DNA of 64,000 bases from Oharaeibacter diazotrophicus (GCF_004362745.1 NZ_SNXY01000008.1:186001-250000); one strand, 5' to 3'. Shown: positions 46,876-58,036, counted from the stretch's first letter. Program-made: numbers and translations. The notes: generated by a model from the sequence alone, not told the origin.

Positions 46876-49800
46876 TCACTCGTCTCCCATCGCGACCAGA
46901 CTGGCGTTGCCGCCGGCGGCCGCGGTGTTGACCGAGACGACCTGTTCGAGCGCGAAGCGGGCGAGGTAGTGCGGCCCGCCCGCCTTCGGGCCGGTGCCGG
47001 ACAGGCCGGAGCCGCCGAAGGGCTGCGATCCCACCACCGCGCCGATGACGTTGCGATTGACGTAGACGTTGCCGACCGGCAGCCGCTCCACGATCCGCTT
47101 CACCGTGGCGTCGATACGGGAGTGGACGCCGAGGGTGAGCCCGTAGCCGCTGGCGCCGATGGCGTCGATGGTGCGTTCGAGCTGGCTCGCCTTCCAGCGC
47201 ACCACGTGCAGCACCGGGCCGAACACCTCCTCGGCGAGATCGGCGGCGGAGGGCAGTTCGATCACCGTCGGGGCGACGTAGGTGCCGGCGGCGAGCGCGC
47301 CGGTCGGCAGGCGGCCGGCGAAGCGGACCGCGCCGCGGGCGGCCCAGGCGGCGACGTGGGCGTCGATCCGCGCCTTGGCCTCGCGGTCGATCACCGGGCC
47401 GACGTCGGTGGCGGGATCGCGGGGATCGCCGACGACCAGTTCGGCGGCGGCGCCGGCGATCAGCGCCAGCATGTGGTCGGCGACGTCCTCCTGCACGAAC
47501 AGGAGCCGCAGCGCCGAGCAGCGCTGGCCGGCCGAGCGGAAGGCCGAGGTGACGACGTCGTCGCAGACCTGTTCGCCGAGGGCGGTGGCGTCGACGACCA
47601 TGGCGTTGAGGCCGCCGGTCTCGGCGATCAGCGGCACGATCGGCCCGCGCTTGGCGGCGAGACCGCGGTTGATCGCCCAGGCGGTCTCGGTCGAGCCGGT
47701 GAAGGCGACGCCGGCGATCGCCGGGTGGCCGGTGAGCGCGGCGCCGACCGCGCCGTCGCCGGTGACGAGCTGCAGCGCCGACAAGGGCACGCCGGCCTCG
47801 TGCAGGAGGCGCACCGCGGCGGCGGCGACCAGCGGCGTCTGCTCGGCCGGCTTGGCGACCACGGCGTTGCCGGCGGCGAGCGCGGCCGCGACCTGGCCGA
47901 GGAAGATCGCCAGCGGGAAGTTCCACGGACTGATGCAGGCGAAGACGCCGCGGCCGCGCTGGACGAGGCGATTCTCCTCGCCGGTCGGCCCCGGCAGCAC
48001 CACGTCGGCCCCGAAGCAGCGGCGCGCCTCGGCGGCGTAGTAGCGGCAGAAGTCGACGGCTTCGCGGACCTCGGCGACCGCGTCGGGCAGGGTCTTGCCG
48101 GCCTCGGCGGCGAGGACGGCGAGGAACGCGGCGCGGTCGGCCTCGAGGAGGTCGGCGGCCTTCTCGAGCACGGCGGCGCGGGTCTCGACCGGCGTCGCGC
48201 TCCAGGCGCGGAAACCGCCGGCGGCGACGGCGACCGCGCGCTCGACCAGGGCGGCGTCGCCCTCGCGGACGGTGCCGACCACGGTGGCGCCGTCGATCGG
48301 CGAGACCACCGGGCGGGCCGGGCCGCCGGCGTCGGCGCCGTCGACGATCGCGGCGGCCGGCGCCGGCGCTGCGGCGCGCTCGATCGCGGCGATGAGCGCG
48401 GAGCGGGCGTGGTCGTCGCCGAGTTCGACGCCGCGCGAGTTGAGCCGCGGCGCGAAGATCGCCGCCGGCATCGGGATGCGGGAATGGCGGGCGCGGCTGC
48501 CGCCGCCGAGCACGTCCTCGGGCCGGGTCAGGAGCTGCGACACCGGCACGTTGGGATCGCCGACGCCGGAGACGAAGGAGGAGTTGGCGCCGTTCTCGAG
48601 CAGGCGGCGGACCAGATAGGCGAGCAGGTCGCGGTGGCCGCCGACCGGGGCGTAAATCCGGCAGGGCTGGCCCTCCTCGACCGTGACCTGGGCGTAGAGC
48701 GCCTCGCCCATGCCGTGCAGACGCTGGAACTCGAAGCTGCGGTCGGCACCGGCGAGGTCGAGGATCTCGGCCACCGTGAGGGCGTTGTGGGTGGCGAACT
48801 GCGGGTAGATCCGCGGCCGCGCCGCCAGCATGCGGCGGGCGCAGGCGAGATAGGAGAGGTCGGTGCCGGCCTTGCGGGTGAAGACCGGGTAGTCGTCGAG
48901 GCCACGCTCCTGGGCGCGCTTGACCTCGGTGTCCCAGTAGGCGCCCTTGACGAGGCGGACCATGAAGCGGCGGTCGAGCGCGCTCGCCAGATCGGCGACC
49001 CAGTCGACCACGGCCGCCGAGCGCTTCTGGTAGGCCTGGATCGCGAGGCCGAAGCCGTCCCAGCCCTTCAGGCTCGGGTCGGCGGCGACGCGGGCGATCA
49101 CGTCGAGCGACAGGGTCAGGCGATCGGCCTCCTCGGCGTCGACGGTGAGGTTGAGGTCGTGGGCGCGGGCGGCGCGGGCGAGTTCGAGCAGCCGCGGCAC
49201 CAGTTCGGCGTCGACGCGGTCGGCCTTGACCGCCTCGTAGCGCGGGTGCAGCGCCGACAGCTTGACCGAAATGCCGGGCCGGGCCGGCAGCGCCTCGTTG
49301 CCCGCGCTGCGGCCGATCGCGTCGATCGCCCGGAAGTAGCTGGCGAAATAGCGCTCGGCGTCGGCGGCGGTGCGGGCGCCCTCGCCGAGCATGTCGTAGG
49401 AATGGCGGAAGCCCTTGCCCTCGGCGGAGCGGGCGCGCTGCAGCGCCGCCTCGATCGTCTCGCCGAGTACGAACTGATGGCCCATCACGCGCATCGCCTG
49501 CCGCGTCGCCGCCCGCACCGGCGGCATGCCGAGCCGCTTGACGAGGCCGGCGACCACGCCCTCCGGCGTCTCGCCGGGCTGGACGATGCGGGTGGTGACG
49601 CCGAGCGCCCAGGCCGAGGCGGTGACCAGCCAGGGATCGCCGCCCTTGCGCGGCTGGTCGAAGGAGGCGGCGGCGAGCTTGTCCTCGATCAGGCGGTCGG
49701 CGGTGGCGCCGTCTGGAACGCGCAGAAGCGCCTCGGCCAGCACCATGATGGCGAGGCCCTCCTTGGTCGTCAGCGAATAGGCCTTGAGGAAGTCCTCGAC

Positions 49801-49983
49801 CCCGCCGAGACTCGACTGGCGGTTCCGGATGCCCTCGATCAGTCGTGTCGCATGGCGGTCGACGCGCGTTCGTGCTTCGCTGGAGACCGCGACCTCGGCG
49901 ATGAGACGGCGTACGACGTCCTCCTCGCGCGGGGCGTACGGGGAGGAGAAGACGGGGCGGTTCGGCAGGGCGTGGAGTGTCAT
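46876..49983 (-). CDS. putA: Bifunctional proline dehydrogenase / glutamate-semialdehyde dehydrogenase
   Basis: 1035 residues. The FAD-binding proline dehydrogenase barrel (about 130-480) shows LVKGAYWDTEVKRAQE and FATHNALTVAEI; the aldehyde dehydrogenase part (about 520-1000) has ISPWNFPLAIF, AETGGLNAMVV and the catalytic cysteine in SAGQRCSALR. It converts proline to glutamate. The ribbon-helix-helix autoregulatory domain of Escherichia coli PutA is missing, so it is the short type. ATG 49983 gives MTLHALPNRPVF. Divergent from an Lrp-type regulator, the usual partner in alphaproteobacteria. Confidence 0.96.
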   Translation of the reverse strand: MTLHALPNRPVFSSPYAPREEDVVRRLIAEVAVSSEARTRVDRHATRLIEGIRNRQSSLGGVEDFLKAYSLTTKEGLAIMVLAEALLRVPDGATADRLIEDKLAAASFDQPRKGGDPWLVTASAWALGVTTRIVQPGETPEGVVAGLVKRLGMPPVRAATRQAMRVMGHQFVLGETIEAALQRARSAEGKGFRHSYDMLGEGARTAADAERYFASYFRAIDAIGRSAGNEALPARPGISVKLSALHPRYEAVKADRVDAELVPRLLELARAARAHDLNLTVDAEEADRLTLSLDVIARVAADPSLKGWDGFGLAIQAYQKRSAAVVDWVADLASALDRRFMVRLVKGAYWDTEVKRAQERGLDDYPVFTRKAGTDLSYLACARRMLAARPRIYPQFATHNALTVAEILDLAGADRSFEFQRLHGMGEALYAQVTVEEGQPCRIYAPVGGHRDLLAYLVRRLLENGANSSFVSGVGDPNVPVSQLLTRPEDVLGGGSRARHSRIPMPAAIFAPRLNSRGVELGDDHARSALIAAIERAAAPAPAAAIVDGADAGGPARPVVSPIDGATVVGTVREGDAALVERAVAVAAGGFRAWSATPVETRAAVLEKAADLLEADRAAFLAVLAAEAGKTLPDAVAEVREAVDFCRYYAAEARRCFGADVVLPGPTGEENRLVQRGRGVFACISPWNFPLAIFLGQVAAALAAGNAVVAKPAEQTPLVAAAAVRLLHEAGVPLSALQLVTGDGAVGAALTGHPAIAGVAFTGSTETAWAINRGLAAKRGPIVPLIAETGGLNAMVVDATALGEQVCDDVVTSAFRSAGQRCSALRLLFVQEDVADHMLALIAGAAAELVVGDPRDPATDVGPVIDREAKARIDAHVAAWAARGAVRFAGRLPTGALAAGTYVAPTVIELPSAADLAEEVFGPVLHVVRWKASQLERTIDAIGASGYGLTLGVHSRIDATVKRIVERLPVGNVYVNRNVIGAVVGSQPFGGSGLSGTGPKAGGPHYLARFALEQVVSVNTAAAGGNASLVAMGDE

Positions 49984-50172
49984 GGGCGGGAACGGCGCTC
50001 CAGGGCGAAGGCCCCGGGGCCCGGAGCGCATCTCATTTCCACACCATATCAAGGTGGATGGGGACGATCCGACGTTTCTGGGGCATGGAAACGGGGAATG
50101 TCCCGGCGATGGGGGATCTTCGCCGCAAAATCCGCGGATCGGCCGGACCGAACGTCCGAAGGGAGGCGTCAG

Positions 50173-50682
50173 GTGACTTCTTTGGCACAGGAGCGGGCGA
50201 ACCGGCGCCCGGAGGTCGAGATACCGGGTCTCGACCGAATCGACCGCAAGATCCTGTCGGCCCTCCAGGTCGACGGGCGCATCACCAACCTCGAGCTCGC
50301 CGACAAGGTCGGGCTGTCGCCGACCGCGACAGCCGAGCGCGTCAAGCGCCTGACCCGCGACGGCTTCATCCTCGGCTATTCCGCGCGGCTCGACCCGGCA
50401 CGGCTGCAGCGCGGCCTCCTGGTGTTCGTCGAGATCAAGCTCGACCGGATGAACCCCGAGGTGTTCTCCACCTTCGCCGCCGCGGTGACCCGCGCGCCCG
50501 AGGTGCTGGAGTGCCACCTGATCGCCGGCGGCTTCGACTATCTCGTCAAGGCCCGCGTCAAGGACATGGAAGCCTACCGTTCCTTCCTCTCCGACGTGCT
50601 GATGGCCCTGCCGGGCGTGCGCGAGACGCATACGTACCCGGTGATGGAGGAGGTGAAGCACACGTCGGCGCTGCCGTTGTAA
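50173..50682 (+). CDS. putR: Lrp/AsnC-family regulator, probably proline-responsive PutR
   Basis: 169 residues. An N-terminal helix-turn-helix (LDRIDRKILSALQVDGRITN, LELADKVGLSPTATAERVKR) is followed by an AsnC ligand-binding domain ending HTYPVMEEVKHTSALPL, which is typical of PutR-like proteins. GTG 50173 has GGGAGG six bases upstream. Divergent from putA across about 190 bases, so activation of putA by proline is expected. The symbol is assigned from family and context. Confidence 0.9.
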   Translation: MTSLAQERANRRPEVEIPGLDRIDRKILSALQVDGRITNLELADKVGLSPTATAERVKRLTRDGFILGYSARLDPARLQRGLLVFVEIKLDRMNPEVFSTFAAAVTRAPEVLECHLIAGGFDYLVKARVKDMEAYRSFLSDVLMALPGVRETHTYPVMEEVKHTSALPL

Positions 50683-51238
50683 GGGGGCAGTAGGGAGTAG
50701 GCATTCGGGCTTCGGGCTTCGGCAGCCGGGCTTCGGGCTTCGCCGGTCGGGCTGCGGAGGCGGGTCTTCGACCGTCGGGCCTGGACCGCCGAACACCGAG
50801 CCTCGGCGGCGATCCTACGGGCGCCGAACGGCCGCCCCCCGTCTCCCCATCCTCGACAGGCCCCCTCCCCCCTGGAGGGGGAGGGTTGGGGAGAGGGGGC
50901 AGACGGGTCGCGGCATCCATCGACATTCTCCTCGACGTCCGGGCCCCGGGCGGACGGTGCGGCGGTGGCCCCCTCTCCCTGTCCCTCCCCCTCCAGGGGG
51001 GAGGGGACGCGGTGGCGATGGCGCGGCTCGATTGGAAGGGGCGGCGGCTACACACGCCGCTCCGGCCGTTGCGCAAAACCGATGGGCGTGGAGCATGCCT
51101 CCCGGGCGGCGTTTCCGTGGCCGGTCGATCGGGAATCGCGGCGCCCACGCCACGTCGCCCGCCGCTTCCTCCCCGAAGAGGCTTGACCGCGCCGGTGCGG
51201 TGGGGCACCGGAGCGGCGTCTCATGCCGGACGCCGACC
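50683..51238. repeat. Repeat-rich intergenic region without a credible gene
   Basis: 556 bases. 50703-50790 is a run of imperfect TCGGGCTTCGGGC-type units. 50862-50900 and 50968-51006 are 39-base units in inverted orientation that share CCCCTCCCCCCTGGAGGGGG and AGAGGGGGC with few differences, each itself palindromic. Open frames through this stretch are compositionally odd. Such pyrimidine/purine-rich elements are dispersed in many alphaproteobacterial genomes. ispA begins at its right end. Confidence 0.75.
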
Positions 51239-52165
51239 ATGACCAGCCGCTTCGAGGACCATCTCTCCGCTCTCGCCGACGCCGTCGAGGCCCGGCTCGC
51301 CGTGGTGCTGGCCGACGCCGCCGGGCCGGGCGAGTCGCGCCGGCCGGATCGGCTGACGGCGGCGATGCGCCACGCGGTGCTCGGCGGCGGCAAGCGGCTG
51401 CGGCCGTTCCTGGTCGCGGCCACGGCCGAACTCCACGGCGGCGGCGACGGCGACCCGCTCGCGGTGGCGGCGGCGGTCGAGTGCCTGCACTGCTACTCGC
51501 TCGTCCACGACGACCTGCCGTCGATGGACGACGACGACCTGCGCCGCGGCCGGCCGACCGTGCACCGTGCCTTCGACGAGGCGACCGCGATCCTCGCCGG
51601 CGACGGCCTGCAGACGCTCGCCTTCGACCTCCTCGCCGACCCCGCGACGCACCCCGACGCGGCCGTCCGAATCGCGCTGGTGGCCGACCTCGCCAAGGCG
51701 TCCGGGCCGGGCGGCATGGTCGGCGGCCAGATGCTCGACCTTTCCGCCGAGGGCCGCTTCGGCGACGGCCGGCCGGCGGCGCTCGGCGACGGGGAGATCC
51801 GCCGGCTCCAGGCGATGAAGACCGGCGCGCTGATCCGCGCCGCCTGCACCATGGGCGCCCGGGTCGCGGGTGCGGGACCGGCCGAAGTGGCGCGGATGGC
51901 GCGCTACGGAGACATCGTCGGCCTCGCCTTCCAACTCGCCGACGACCTGCTCGACGTCACCGGCGACGCCGCCACCGTCGGCAAGGCGACCGCCAAGGAC
52001 GCCGCCGCCGGCAAGGGCACGCTGGTGTCGCTGAACGGGATCGCGGCCGTGCGCGCCGAACTCGACGCACTGGTCGCGGAGGCCGGTACGGTGCTGGCGC
52101 CCTATGGCGCGCGCGCGGAGACGCTGATCGCCGCCGCCCGCTTCGTCGCCGACCGCGAACGTTAA
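51239..52165 (+). CDS. ispA: Farnesyl diphosphate synthase (polyprenyl synthetase family)
   Basis: 308 residues. GGGKRLRPFLVAA is the diphosphate-binding block, VHDDLPSMDDDDLRRG the first aspartate-rich motif and FQLADDLLDVTGD the second; GGQMLDL and KTGALI are IspA-like. It condenses isopentenyl and dimethylallyl diphosphate to farnesyl diphosphate. The ATG at 51239 yields MTSRFEDHLSALAD; the start is supported by family length. The small subunit gene of exonuclease VII, often upstream, is not seen here, where repeats lie instead. Confidence 0.94.
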   Translation: MTSRFEDHLSALADAVEARLAVVLADAAGPGESRRPDRLTAAMRHAVLGGGKRLRPFLVAATAELHGGGDGDPLAVAAAVECLHCYSLVHDDLPSMDDDDLRRGRPTVHRAFDEATAILAGDGLQTLAFDLLADPATHPDAAVRIALVADLAKASGPGGMVGGQMLDLSAEGRFGDGRPAALGDGEIRRLQAMKTGALIRAACTMGARVAGAGPAEVARMARYGDIVGLAFQLADDLLDVTGDAATVGKATAKDAAAGKGTLVSLNGIAAVRAELDALVAEAGTVLAPYGARAETLIAAARFVADRER

Positions 52166-52184
52166 AAGGAAACGCGGCCCGCCG

Positions 52185-52391
52185 TCAGCCGGCGCCGTCG
52201 CGGCGCGGGTAGCGGATCAGGAAGGTCCAGACCGAATAGGCGAGCAGACCGCCCGCCAGCACCTGCCACATCGGGTCGCCGCCGAGGGCGAGTTCGTAGC
52301 CGAGCCAGAGCGCCACCAGCACGACGATGGCGATCCGCCGCCACAGCGGCCGATAGAACGGATGGTCGAGGTCGGACGGGCGGCGCGCCAT
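52185..52391 (-). CDS. DUF3329-like small membrane protein
   Basis: 68 residues, two hydrophobic segments (about 20-36 and 42-58). LDHPFYRPLWRRIAIVVLVA and AYSVWTFLIRYPRR match small uncharacterised inner-membrane proteins of Hyphomicrobiales. It starts 2 bases after the ispG stop, so it belongs to the zur-ispG unit. Confidence 0.75.
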   Translation of the reverse strand: MARRPSDLDHPFYRPLWRRIAIVVLVALWLGYELALGGDPMWQVLAGGLLAYSVWTFLIRYPRRDGAG

Positions 52392-52393
52392 AG

Positions 52394-53652
<1,259 letters not shown>

Positions 53653-53656
<4 letters not shown>

Positions 53657-54207
53657 GCGTCGTCTCCGTCGGCGGCGCGGGGTTGCGGCAGGCGGCCGGC
53701 GGCGCGGCAGGCGGCGCAGACGCCGCGCAGCTCGAGCACGGCGGCCGAGAGCTGGAAGCCGGCGGCGCCGGCGATGTCGGCGAGCGCGGCGGCGAGCGCC
53801 GGCGGCTCGGCCTCGGCGGCGGCGCCGCAGGCCTCGCAGAGCAGGAACACCAGCATCGGGTCGCGACCGGCCTCGGCCTCGCCGTGACCGTGCGAGCAGG
53901 CCAGGAAGGCGTTGCGGCTCTCGATGCGGTGGGCGAAGCGGTTGGCGACCAGGAAGTCGAGGGCGCGGTAGACCGAGATCGGCGACGGCCGCCGCTCGGT
54001 GGCCCCGATGCGGTCCATGATCTCGTAGGCGGTCACCGGCACGTGGCTGTCGAGCAGCACGTCGAGCACGCGGCGGCGCTGGGCGGTGAGGCGCAGGCCC
54101 ATGGTGGCGCAGCGGTCCTCGACGCGGGCGAGCGCGTCGGCGCGGCAGTGGTGGTGGTCGTGGTCGTCGTGGCCGAGCACGGCGCGTCCCTCCGGGTCGC
54201 CCCTCAT
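53653..54207 (-). CDS. zur: Fur-family zinc uptake regulator Zur
   Basis: 184 residues from ATG 54207. A winged helix ([34 protein letters not shown]) is followed by metal-site residues including CSHGHGE and the structural zinc pairs CEACG and CAACR. The N-terminal HDDHDHHHC cluster is Zur-like. GTG 54180 is an alternative start; an open frame to 54375 is probably not coding. It represses zinc import genes when zinc is sufficient. Its stop overlaps the ispG start. Confidence 0.9.
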
Positions 54208-54301
54208 ATAGACGCGCGGGGCGACGATAGAAAGTCGCGGGCGCGGACACCGCCTGCTAGGGTCCGCCCCGTCTCGGGACGGCACGGCGAGGGATGGCGG
54301 C

Positions 54302-55150
54302 ATGACGGACGATCGGCGGGTGATCCTGGTCACGGGCGCCTCCAGCGGCATCGGCTTCGCCGCCGCGCGCGACATGGCGGCGCGCGGCTGGCGGGTGTTC
54401 GCGACCGTGCGCTCCGACGCCGACGCCGCACGGGTCGGCGCGCTGCCGGGCGTCGCGGTGCTCCGACTCGACTATGCCGACCCCGCCTCGGTCGACGCCT
54501 GCGCCGACGCCCTCCTCGCCGCCACCGGCGGGCGGATCGACGCCCTCTTCAACAACGGCGCCTACGGCCAGCCCGGCGCGGTCGAGGACCTCTCGACCGC
54601 CGTGCTGCGCGCCCAGTTCGAGGTCAACCTGTTCGGCTGGCACGACCTGACCTGCCGGCTGATCCCGGCGATGCGCGCGCGGGGATCCGGGCGGATCGTG
54701 CAGTGCTCCTCGATCCTCGGCTTCCTGGCGCTGAAGTACCGCGGCGCCTACATCGCCTCCAAGCACGCGCTCGAGGGCCTGACCGACACGCTGCGGCTCG
54801 AACTCGCCGGCACCGGCATCTCGGTGTCGTCGATCCAGCCGGGGCCGATCGCCACCAACTTCGTGCGGGCGTCGATGGAGAAGTTCCACGCCAACGTCGA
54901 CATCGAGGGATCGCCGCACCGGGCGGTCTACGAACGCCGGCTGGAACGGATGCGGCGCGGCGGCGCCAACCGGTTCAAGCTGCCGCCGGAAGCGGTGGTG
55001 GCGGCGCTCGTCCACGCCTGCGAATCACCGCGTCCGCGGCCGGTCTACCGGGTGACGACCCCGACCAAGGTGATCGCGATCGTCGAGCGTCTGCTGCCGA
55101 CGCGGCTCTACCACCGGCTGGCGCTGGCGATCTCCGACGGCGAACAGTGA
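54302..55150 (+). CDS. SDR family oxidoreductase
   Basis: 282 residues. NAD(P) motif TGASSGIGFA (11-20), NNGAYG (84-89), catalytic Ser136/137, Tyr150 and Lys154 (YIASK), and PGPIATNF complete the classical short-chain dehydrogenase set. The substrate cannot be told. Divergent from zur with 94 bases between start codons, so the promoters may overlap; zinc control is possible but there is no direct evidence. Confidence 0.92.
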   Translation: MTDDRRVILVTGASSGIGFAAARDMAARGWRVFATVRSDADAARVGALPGVAVLRLDYADPASVDACADALLAATGGRIDALFNNGAYGQPGAVEDLSTAVLRAQFEVNLFGWHDLTCRLIPAMRARGSGRIVQCSSILGFLALKYRGAYIASKHALEGLTDTLRLELAGTGISVSSIQPGPIATNFVRASMEKFHANVDIEGSPHRAVYERRLERMRRGGANRFKLPPEAVVAALVHACESPRPRPVYRVTTPTKVIAIVERLLPTRLYHRLALAISDGEQ

Positions 55151-55195
55151 GGCGAATCGGGACGCGGGGGCGGAGCTTTTAAGCGTTCTGCCCGC

Positions 55196-55223
55196 TTCAC
55201 ACCAGCGACACGAACGCTATACA
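55196..55223 (+). promoter_or_regulatory. Candidate promoter of the HNH gene
   Basis: TTCACA and TATACA are 16 bases apart, in an A+T-enriched patch 58 bases upstream of the GTG start. Acceptable sigma70-like match. Confidence 0.4.
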
Positions 55224-55280
55224 CTATCCGCGGGCGGCCCTGCGGAACCTCGTCCGAGGGCCGGTCGAGGAGAGCGTGGG

Positions 55281-55838
55281 GTGACGATTCATGTCTCGCC
55301 GGACGCACATCCGGCGCTCGTGCTCAACGCGGACTATCGTCCGCTCAGCTATTATCCCCTGTCGCTGTGGTCGTGGCAGGACGCGCTGAAGGCCGTCTTC
55401 CTGGACCGCGTCAACATCGTGTCCGAATACGACGTCGTCGTGCGCAGCCCGAGCTTCGAGTTCAAGCTGCCGTCCGTGGTGTCGCTCAAGACCTTCGTCA
55501 AACCGTCGCGCCACCCGGCCTTCACCCGCTTCAACGTGTTCTTGCGCGACCGCTTCCAGTGCCAGTACTGCGGTTCGCGCGAGGACCTGACCTTCGACCA
55601 CCTGGTGCCGCGCTCCAAGGGCGGGCAGACCACCTGGGAGAACGTCGTCACCGCCTGTTCGCCCTGCAACCTGCACAAGGCCAACAAGACTGTGGCCGAG
55701 GCGGGCATGCTGCTGCACTGCCATCCCTTCGCGCCCTCGGTGCAGGACCTGCACAACAACGGCCGGCTGTTCCCGCCGAACTTCCTGCACGAGAGCTGGC
55801 TCGACTTCCTCTACTGGGACACCGAACTCGATCCGTGA
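55281..55838 (+). CDS. HNH endonuclease family protein
   Basis: 185 residues. The C-terminal half carries CQYCGSREDLTFDHLVPRSK, WENVVTACSPCNLHKANKT: paired CxxC zinc ligands, the DH of the HNH site and the Asn. The N-terminal VLNADYRPLSYYPLSLWSW is the conserved lead of a housekeeping group widespread in bacteria, not associated with restriction or introns. GTG start with a good GGAG site nine bases upstream. Convergent with the signalling gene 9 bases away. Confidence 0.93.
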   Translation: MTIHVSPDAHPALVLNADYRPLSYYPLSLWSWQDALKAVFLDRVNIVSEYDVVVRSPSFEFKLPSVVSLKTFVKPSRHPAFTRFNVFLRDRFQCQYCGSREDLTFDHLVPRSKGGQTTWENVVTACSPCNLHKANKTVAEAGMLLHCHPFAPSVQDLHNNGRLFPPNFLHESWLDFLYWDTELDP

Positions 55839-55847
55839 CGGCGCGAC

Positions 55848-57974
55848 TCACGCGGTGCGGCGGAGCGCCTGCCGCGAGGCGGCCATGCGCCTTGTGATCT
55901 CGGCGGCGGTGGTCGGGCTGCCGAAATGGTAGCCCTGCAGCTCGTGGCAGCCGGCGCTCTTCAGGATCACCGCCTCGTCCTCGCGCTCGATGCCCTCGGC
56001 GGTGACGCCGACGCCGAGGGCGTCGGCGAGCGCCACGGTCGCCTCGACCAGCTTCTGCGAGGCGGGGTCGCGGACAACGTCGATGATCACCGAGCGGTCG
56101 ATCTTGACCTTGTCGAAAGCGAAGCGGCGCAGGTAGCCGATCGAGGAGAAGCCGGTGCCGAAGTCGTCGAGGGCGATGCGGACGCCGATCTGACGCAGCG
56201 CGTCGATCATGCGGCGGGCGCGCTCGGGATAGGCGACGAGGTAGCTCTCGGTGATGTCGAGCTCGAGCCGGGCGGCCGGGAAGCCCTCCTCGGCGAGCAC
56301 GCCGGCGACGACGGTGTGGAAGCCCGGGTTCTTGAACTGGGCCGCCGAGACGTTGACGGCGACCCTGAGGTCGCCGAAGGCGGCGGCGTCGCGGCAGGCC
56401 CGCCTCAGCACCCAGGCGCCGAGGTCCTCGATCAGGCCGATCTCCTCGGCGATCGGGATGAACCGGGCCGGCGACACCGGCCCCTCGACCGGGCGGATCC
56501 AGCGCAAGAGCGCCTCGACCGAGACGATTCGACCGGTGCGCGCCTCGATCACCGGCTGGTAGTGGAGCTGGAGCTCCTCGTTGGAGAAGGCCTTGCGCAG
56601 GGCGACGGCGAGCGCGGCGCGCTCGGCGCGCTCGGCGTCCATGTCGTGCTCGTAGATCTCGATCCGGTTCTTGCCGCGGCCCTTGGCCTGGTACATCGCG
56701 ACGTCGGCGCGGCGCACCAGTTCGGAAGCGGTCATGGGCTCGCCCGCCGTGCCGGCGATGCCGACCGACGTGCCGACCTGGACGATGCGGCCGTCGAGGT
56801 CGAAGGCCTCGGACAGGAACTCGATCATCGAGGCGCCGATCTCGGTGGCGACCTCGAAGGAGGTCTCGCCGGTGGCGACGACGGCGAACTCGTCGCCGCC
56901 GAGACGGGCTAGGAAACCGCGGCGGTCGACCAGCGTCGAGAAGCCGGCCGCGACGGCGCGGATCAGGCGGTCGCCGGTCTCGTGGCCGTAGGTGTCGTTA
57001 ACGTCCTTGAAGCCGTCGAGGTCGAGGAAGACGATCGTGACCGGCCGGCCGCCCGACCGAGCCACCGCGGCCTCGACGGCCTGGTGGAACGAGGCACGGT
57101 TCGGCAGGCCGCTGAGGCCGTCGAGGCCGGCCTCGCGGCGGGCGAGTTCCTCGCCCCGGTGCATCGCCGACAGCGACTTCCAGATCGTCGCCACCAGCAT
57201 GACCATGACCAGCAGCAGCAGCCCGAGCACGATCAGCATGGGCATGCGCACGCGCGCGTAGGCGAGATCGCCGGGGGCGCGCGGATCGGCGACGAGGCTG
57301 GCGATCCGGCCGCCGTCGGGCGCGAGCAGGTCGACGTCGACGCCGCCACCGGGATCGCCCGACAGGGTGAGGCCGTCGACCGAAAAGCTGCGGCCGAGCG
57401 CCTCGACCGAATCGGCCGTGAGCCGTCGGCCGGTGACGAGCAATCGCTCGCCGCCTGGAAGCGGAGAGACGGCCGCGAGCACGATGCCGTCGGCCGTCGA
57501 GAACAACCCGGACTTCGGCACGCCCCCGGGGTCGGCACGGACGCCGTCGAGCACCAGGGAGAAGCCGCCCTGGAGCCAGTCCGTCGCCGGCCGGTCGAGG
57601 CGGGTGCCGTCGTGGACGCCGCCGAGCGTCGTCCCGTCGGCCGACAGCAGGAACAGGGTGTCGAAGATCGCGTGCGGCCCCGCGGTGGCCGCGGCGGCCA
57701 CGGCGGCGTCGAACCGGCCGTCGGCCACGCCGAAGGCGGCGAGGTCTCCCGGCGAGGCGGCGACGTGGGCGTGCTCCTCGACAAGGGTACGCGCCAGTTC
57801 GTTGTAGGCGCCGGCGACGGTACGGCGCAGGGTGCCGGCGTCGATGTCGTCGACCTCGCCGGCCATGCGGGTCATCGCCAGGAAGACGACCGCCACGGTC
57901 GCGAGCACGGTCAGGAACGCCGGGAGGGCGATCCCCAATCCGAACTCGAGCCAGACCCGTCGCCAGGAAGCCAA
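55848..57974 (-). CDS. Bifunctional CHASE4-GGDEF-EAL cyclic-di-GMP protein
   Basis: 708 residues: membrane helix (about 10-32), periplasmic CHASE4-type sensor (about 40-225), second helix (about 245-265), GGDEF domain with RLGGDEFAV intact and EAL domain with VEALLRW, DDFGTGFSS and AEGIE. Both synthesis and degradation sites look catalytically complete. It should couple a periplasmic signal to c-di-GMP and hence motility or biofilm. The start is TTG 57974. An EcfG-type promoter lies upstream. Confidence 0.93.
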   Translation of the reverse strand: MASWRRVWLEFGLGIALPAFLTVLATVAVVFLAMTRMAGEVDDIDAGTLRRTVAGAYNELARTLVEEHAHVAASPGDLAAFGVADGRFDAAVAAAATAGPHAIFDTLFLLSADGTTLGGVHDGTRLDRPATDWLQGGFSLVLDGVRADPGGVPKSGLFSTADGIVLAAVSPLPGGERLLVTGRRLTADSVEALGRSFSVDGLTLSGDPGGGVDVDLLAPDGGRIASLVADPRAPGDLAYARVRMPMLIVLGLLLLVMVMLVATIWKSLSAMHRGEELARREAGLDGLSGLPNRASFHQAVEAAVARSGGRPVTIVFLDLDGFKDVNDTYGHETGDRLIRAVAAGFSTLVDRRGFLARLGGDEFAVVATGETSFEVATEIGASMIEFLSEAFDLDGRIVQVGTSVGIAGTAGEPMTASELVRRADVAMYQAKGRGKNRIEIYEHDMDAERAERAALAVALRKAFSNEELQLHYQPVIEARTGRIVSVEALLRWIRPVEGPVSPARFIPIAEEIGLIEDLGAWVLRRACRDAAAFGDLRVAVNVSAAQFKNPGFHTVVAGVLAEEGFPAARLELDITESYLVAYPERARRMIDALRQIGVRIALDDFGTGFSSIGYLRRFAFDKVKIDRSVIIDVVRDPASQKLVEATVALADALGVGVTAEGIEREDEAVILKSAGCHELQGYHFGSPTTAAEITRRMAASRQALRRTA

Positions 57975-58036
57975 TTGACCGCACCCGTCACCCGTGAACG
58001 CGCCCCGATGCTAGTGGCCGGTTCTTAACCACTCGC

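Noticed and set aside
46750-50682. A 1310-codon plus-strand frame across the putA region
   Set aside because: Only its last 169 codons are the Lrp-type gene; the rest is antisense to putA and a by-product of high G+C content.
50886-51242. A 118-codon frame before ispA
   Set aside because: It lies in inverted repeats, has biased composition and is out of frame with ispA.
54208-54375. N-terminal extension of Zur
   Set aside because: The added residues cross the divergent promoter region and the SDR start and do not resemble Fur-family sequence.
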